A stretch of 64,000 bases of DNA from positions 248,001 to 312,000 of the forward strand of contig NZ_CP120374.1 of the NCBI RefSeq assembly GCF_029892065.1, read 5' to 3'. Source of the DNA: Sinorhizobium garamanticum. Its GTDB lineage: Bacteria; Pseudomonadota; Alphaproteobacteria; Rhizobiales; Rhizobiaceae. Within the stretch, counting starts at the first letter, position 1, and each line of letters starts with the position of its first letter. Below, in pieces: positions 63,328-64,000 of this stretch. The position numbers were made by a program, and so were the translations under genes. The notes under the pieces were generated by a model, which saw nothing but the letters and a program-made list of their open reading frames with translations, was not told the origin of the DNA and ran no database searches.

Positions 63328-64000
63328 ATGCGCATCGCCTTTTTCGTCAATTCCATCGAAGGCGAGGCTACCTATTACGCCACCACCTGGCTTGCGCTCG
63401 CGGCGCTCGCCCGTGGTCACGACGTTTGCTACGTCATGCCCGGGGATTTCGTGCTGCGTTCCGACGACAGCCTGATGGTCCGGGCTACGACCTTGCATGG
63501 CCCGAAACCGAAGAAGCCGGAGACGTTGCTCAATGCGCTCAAGGACGAGCGAGCAAAGGTCAGGACGATCGACATCACAGAAATCGACGTGCTTTTTCTG
63601 CGCAACGATCCTTCGGAAGACGCCGAAAAGCGTTCTTGGGCAGCCTATGCCGGCGTGAATTTTGGCCGTCTTGCGGTCGATCGCGGCGTGATCGTCGTCA
63701 ACGATCCGGCCGGCTTGGCGAGTGCCCAGAACAAGCTCTATTTGCAGGGTTTTCCGGAAGTTGTTCGCCCCACCTCGCTGATCTCCCGGAGCATCGAGGA
63801 AATCCGGGACTTCATCGATGCGCATCCTGACGGCGTGATCCTGAAGCCTTTGCAGGGATCAGGCGGCAAGAACGTTTTCAAGATCAGTTCCAAGGAAGCC
63901 AACCTCAATCAGATATTCGAAGTTGCCAGCGGCGAAGGGTACCTGATCGCCCAGACCTACCTGCCCGAAGCGACCGCCGGTGACGTCCGCCTTTTTCTCA
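63328..64000 (+). CDS. Glutathione synthetase-like ATP-grasp ligase (3' end beyond window)
   Basis: The first 224 residues of a GshB-like ATP-grasp enzyme. N-terminal MRIAFFVNSIEGEATYYATT, VLFLRNDPSEDAE, VVNDPAGLASAQNKLYL, and the ATP-binding GVILKPLQGSGGKNVFKISS are in the usual order. Such enzymes ligate an amine to a carboxylate with ATP. An isolated GshB-like copy next to a peptidase and an amidohydrolase suggests a dedicated peptide or amino-acid ligase rather than housekeeping glutathione synthesis. GGAG lies 9 bases before the ATG. Confidence 0.85.
   Translation, partial: MRIAFFVNSIEGEATYYATTWLALAALARGHDVCYVMPGDFVLRSDDSLMVRATTLHGPKPKKPETLLNALKDERAKVRTIDITEIDVLFLRNDPSEDAEKRSWAAYAGVNFGRLAVDRGVIVVNDPAGLASAQNKLYLQGFPEVVRPTSLISRSIEEIRDFIDAHPDGVILKPLQGSGGKNVFKISSKEANLNQIFEVASGEGYLIAQTYLPEATAGDVRLFL

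Noticed and set aside
1..64000. CRISPR arrays, rRNA genes, prophage modules
   Set aside because: No regularly spaced identical repeats, rRNA-like blocks or phage structural genes were seen.

Overview
The window looks like DNA from a Sinorhizobium/Ensifer-type alphaproteobacterium. Three things point there: high GC throughout, a complete rhizobactin-type siderophore locus (rhtX-rhbABCDEF-rhrA-rhtA), and an exopolysaccharide II (galactoglucan) locus whose gene order matches the wga/wgc/wgg/wgd/wge (older exp) cluster of S. meliloti. From memory, these two loci sit on different megaplasmids in S. meliloti 1021 (pSymA and pSymB). Here they abut, and a truncated gene marks the seam.

Layout. (1) 1-6.0 kb: the start of a sugar-type ABC binding-protein gene running off the left edge, a divergent LacI regulator with three tandem operators between them, a small cysteine-rich protein, pcm, and a Rieske/FAD reductase. 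(2) 6.1-15.4 kb: a carbohydrate/glycerophosphodiester-type ABC importer (binding protein, two permeases, ATPase) that ends in a phosphodiesterase gene; divergent to it a second LacI regulator, a second phosphodiesterase and a CxPxR sulfatase. (3) 15.4-17.2 kb: a scar with a degraded ISNCY-like transposase, an intact IS30 element and the C-terminal stub of a metallo-beta-lactamase-fold gene. (4) 17.3-32.7 kb: the siderophore island. RhtX and RhbA-F make a citrate-hydroxamate siderophore from diaminopropane, RhtA and RhtX bring the ferric complex in, and RhrA is the AraC-type activator. An acyltransferase and a siderophore-interacting reductase are translationally coupled to rhtA. The rhtX and rhrA/rhtA promoters share paired 21-bp-phased half-sites and an iron-operator-like inverted repeat. 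(5) 32.8-59.4 kb: the EPS II cluster. It holds dTDP-rhamnose genes with the fourth one broken, a GH-like protein, two pyruvyltransferase-like proteins, several glycosyltransferases, the MarR regulator WggR, a type I secretion pair, the RTX protein it probably exports, and the wgeB-H operon. CTTCAA-N3-TTGAAG palindromes lie in two of its intergenic promoter regions, with a degenerate form in a third. (6) 59.4-64 kb: a truncated sulfite oxidase, a small gene behind an EcfG/RpoE2-like promoter, then N-formylglutamate amidohydrolase, a DUF1704/QEGLA metallopeptidase and a GshB-like ATP-grasp gene cut by the right edge.

The most informative observations are the broken wgaJ gene at the siderophore/EPS II seam, the regulatory repeats around the siderophore and EPS II promoters, the triple LacI operator at 1.2 kb, and the ligase/peptidase/amidohydrolase set at the right end, whose biochemistry is unresolved. 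All family assignments come from reading the protein sequences; no database search was run.
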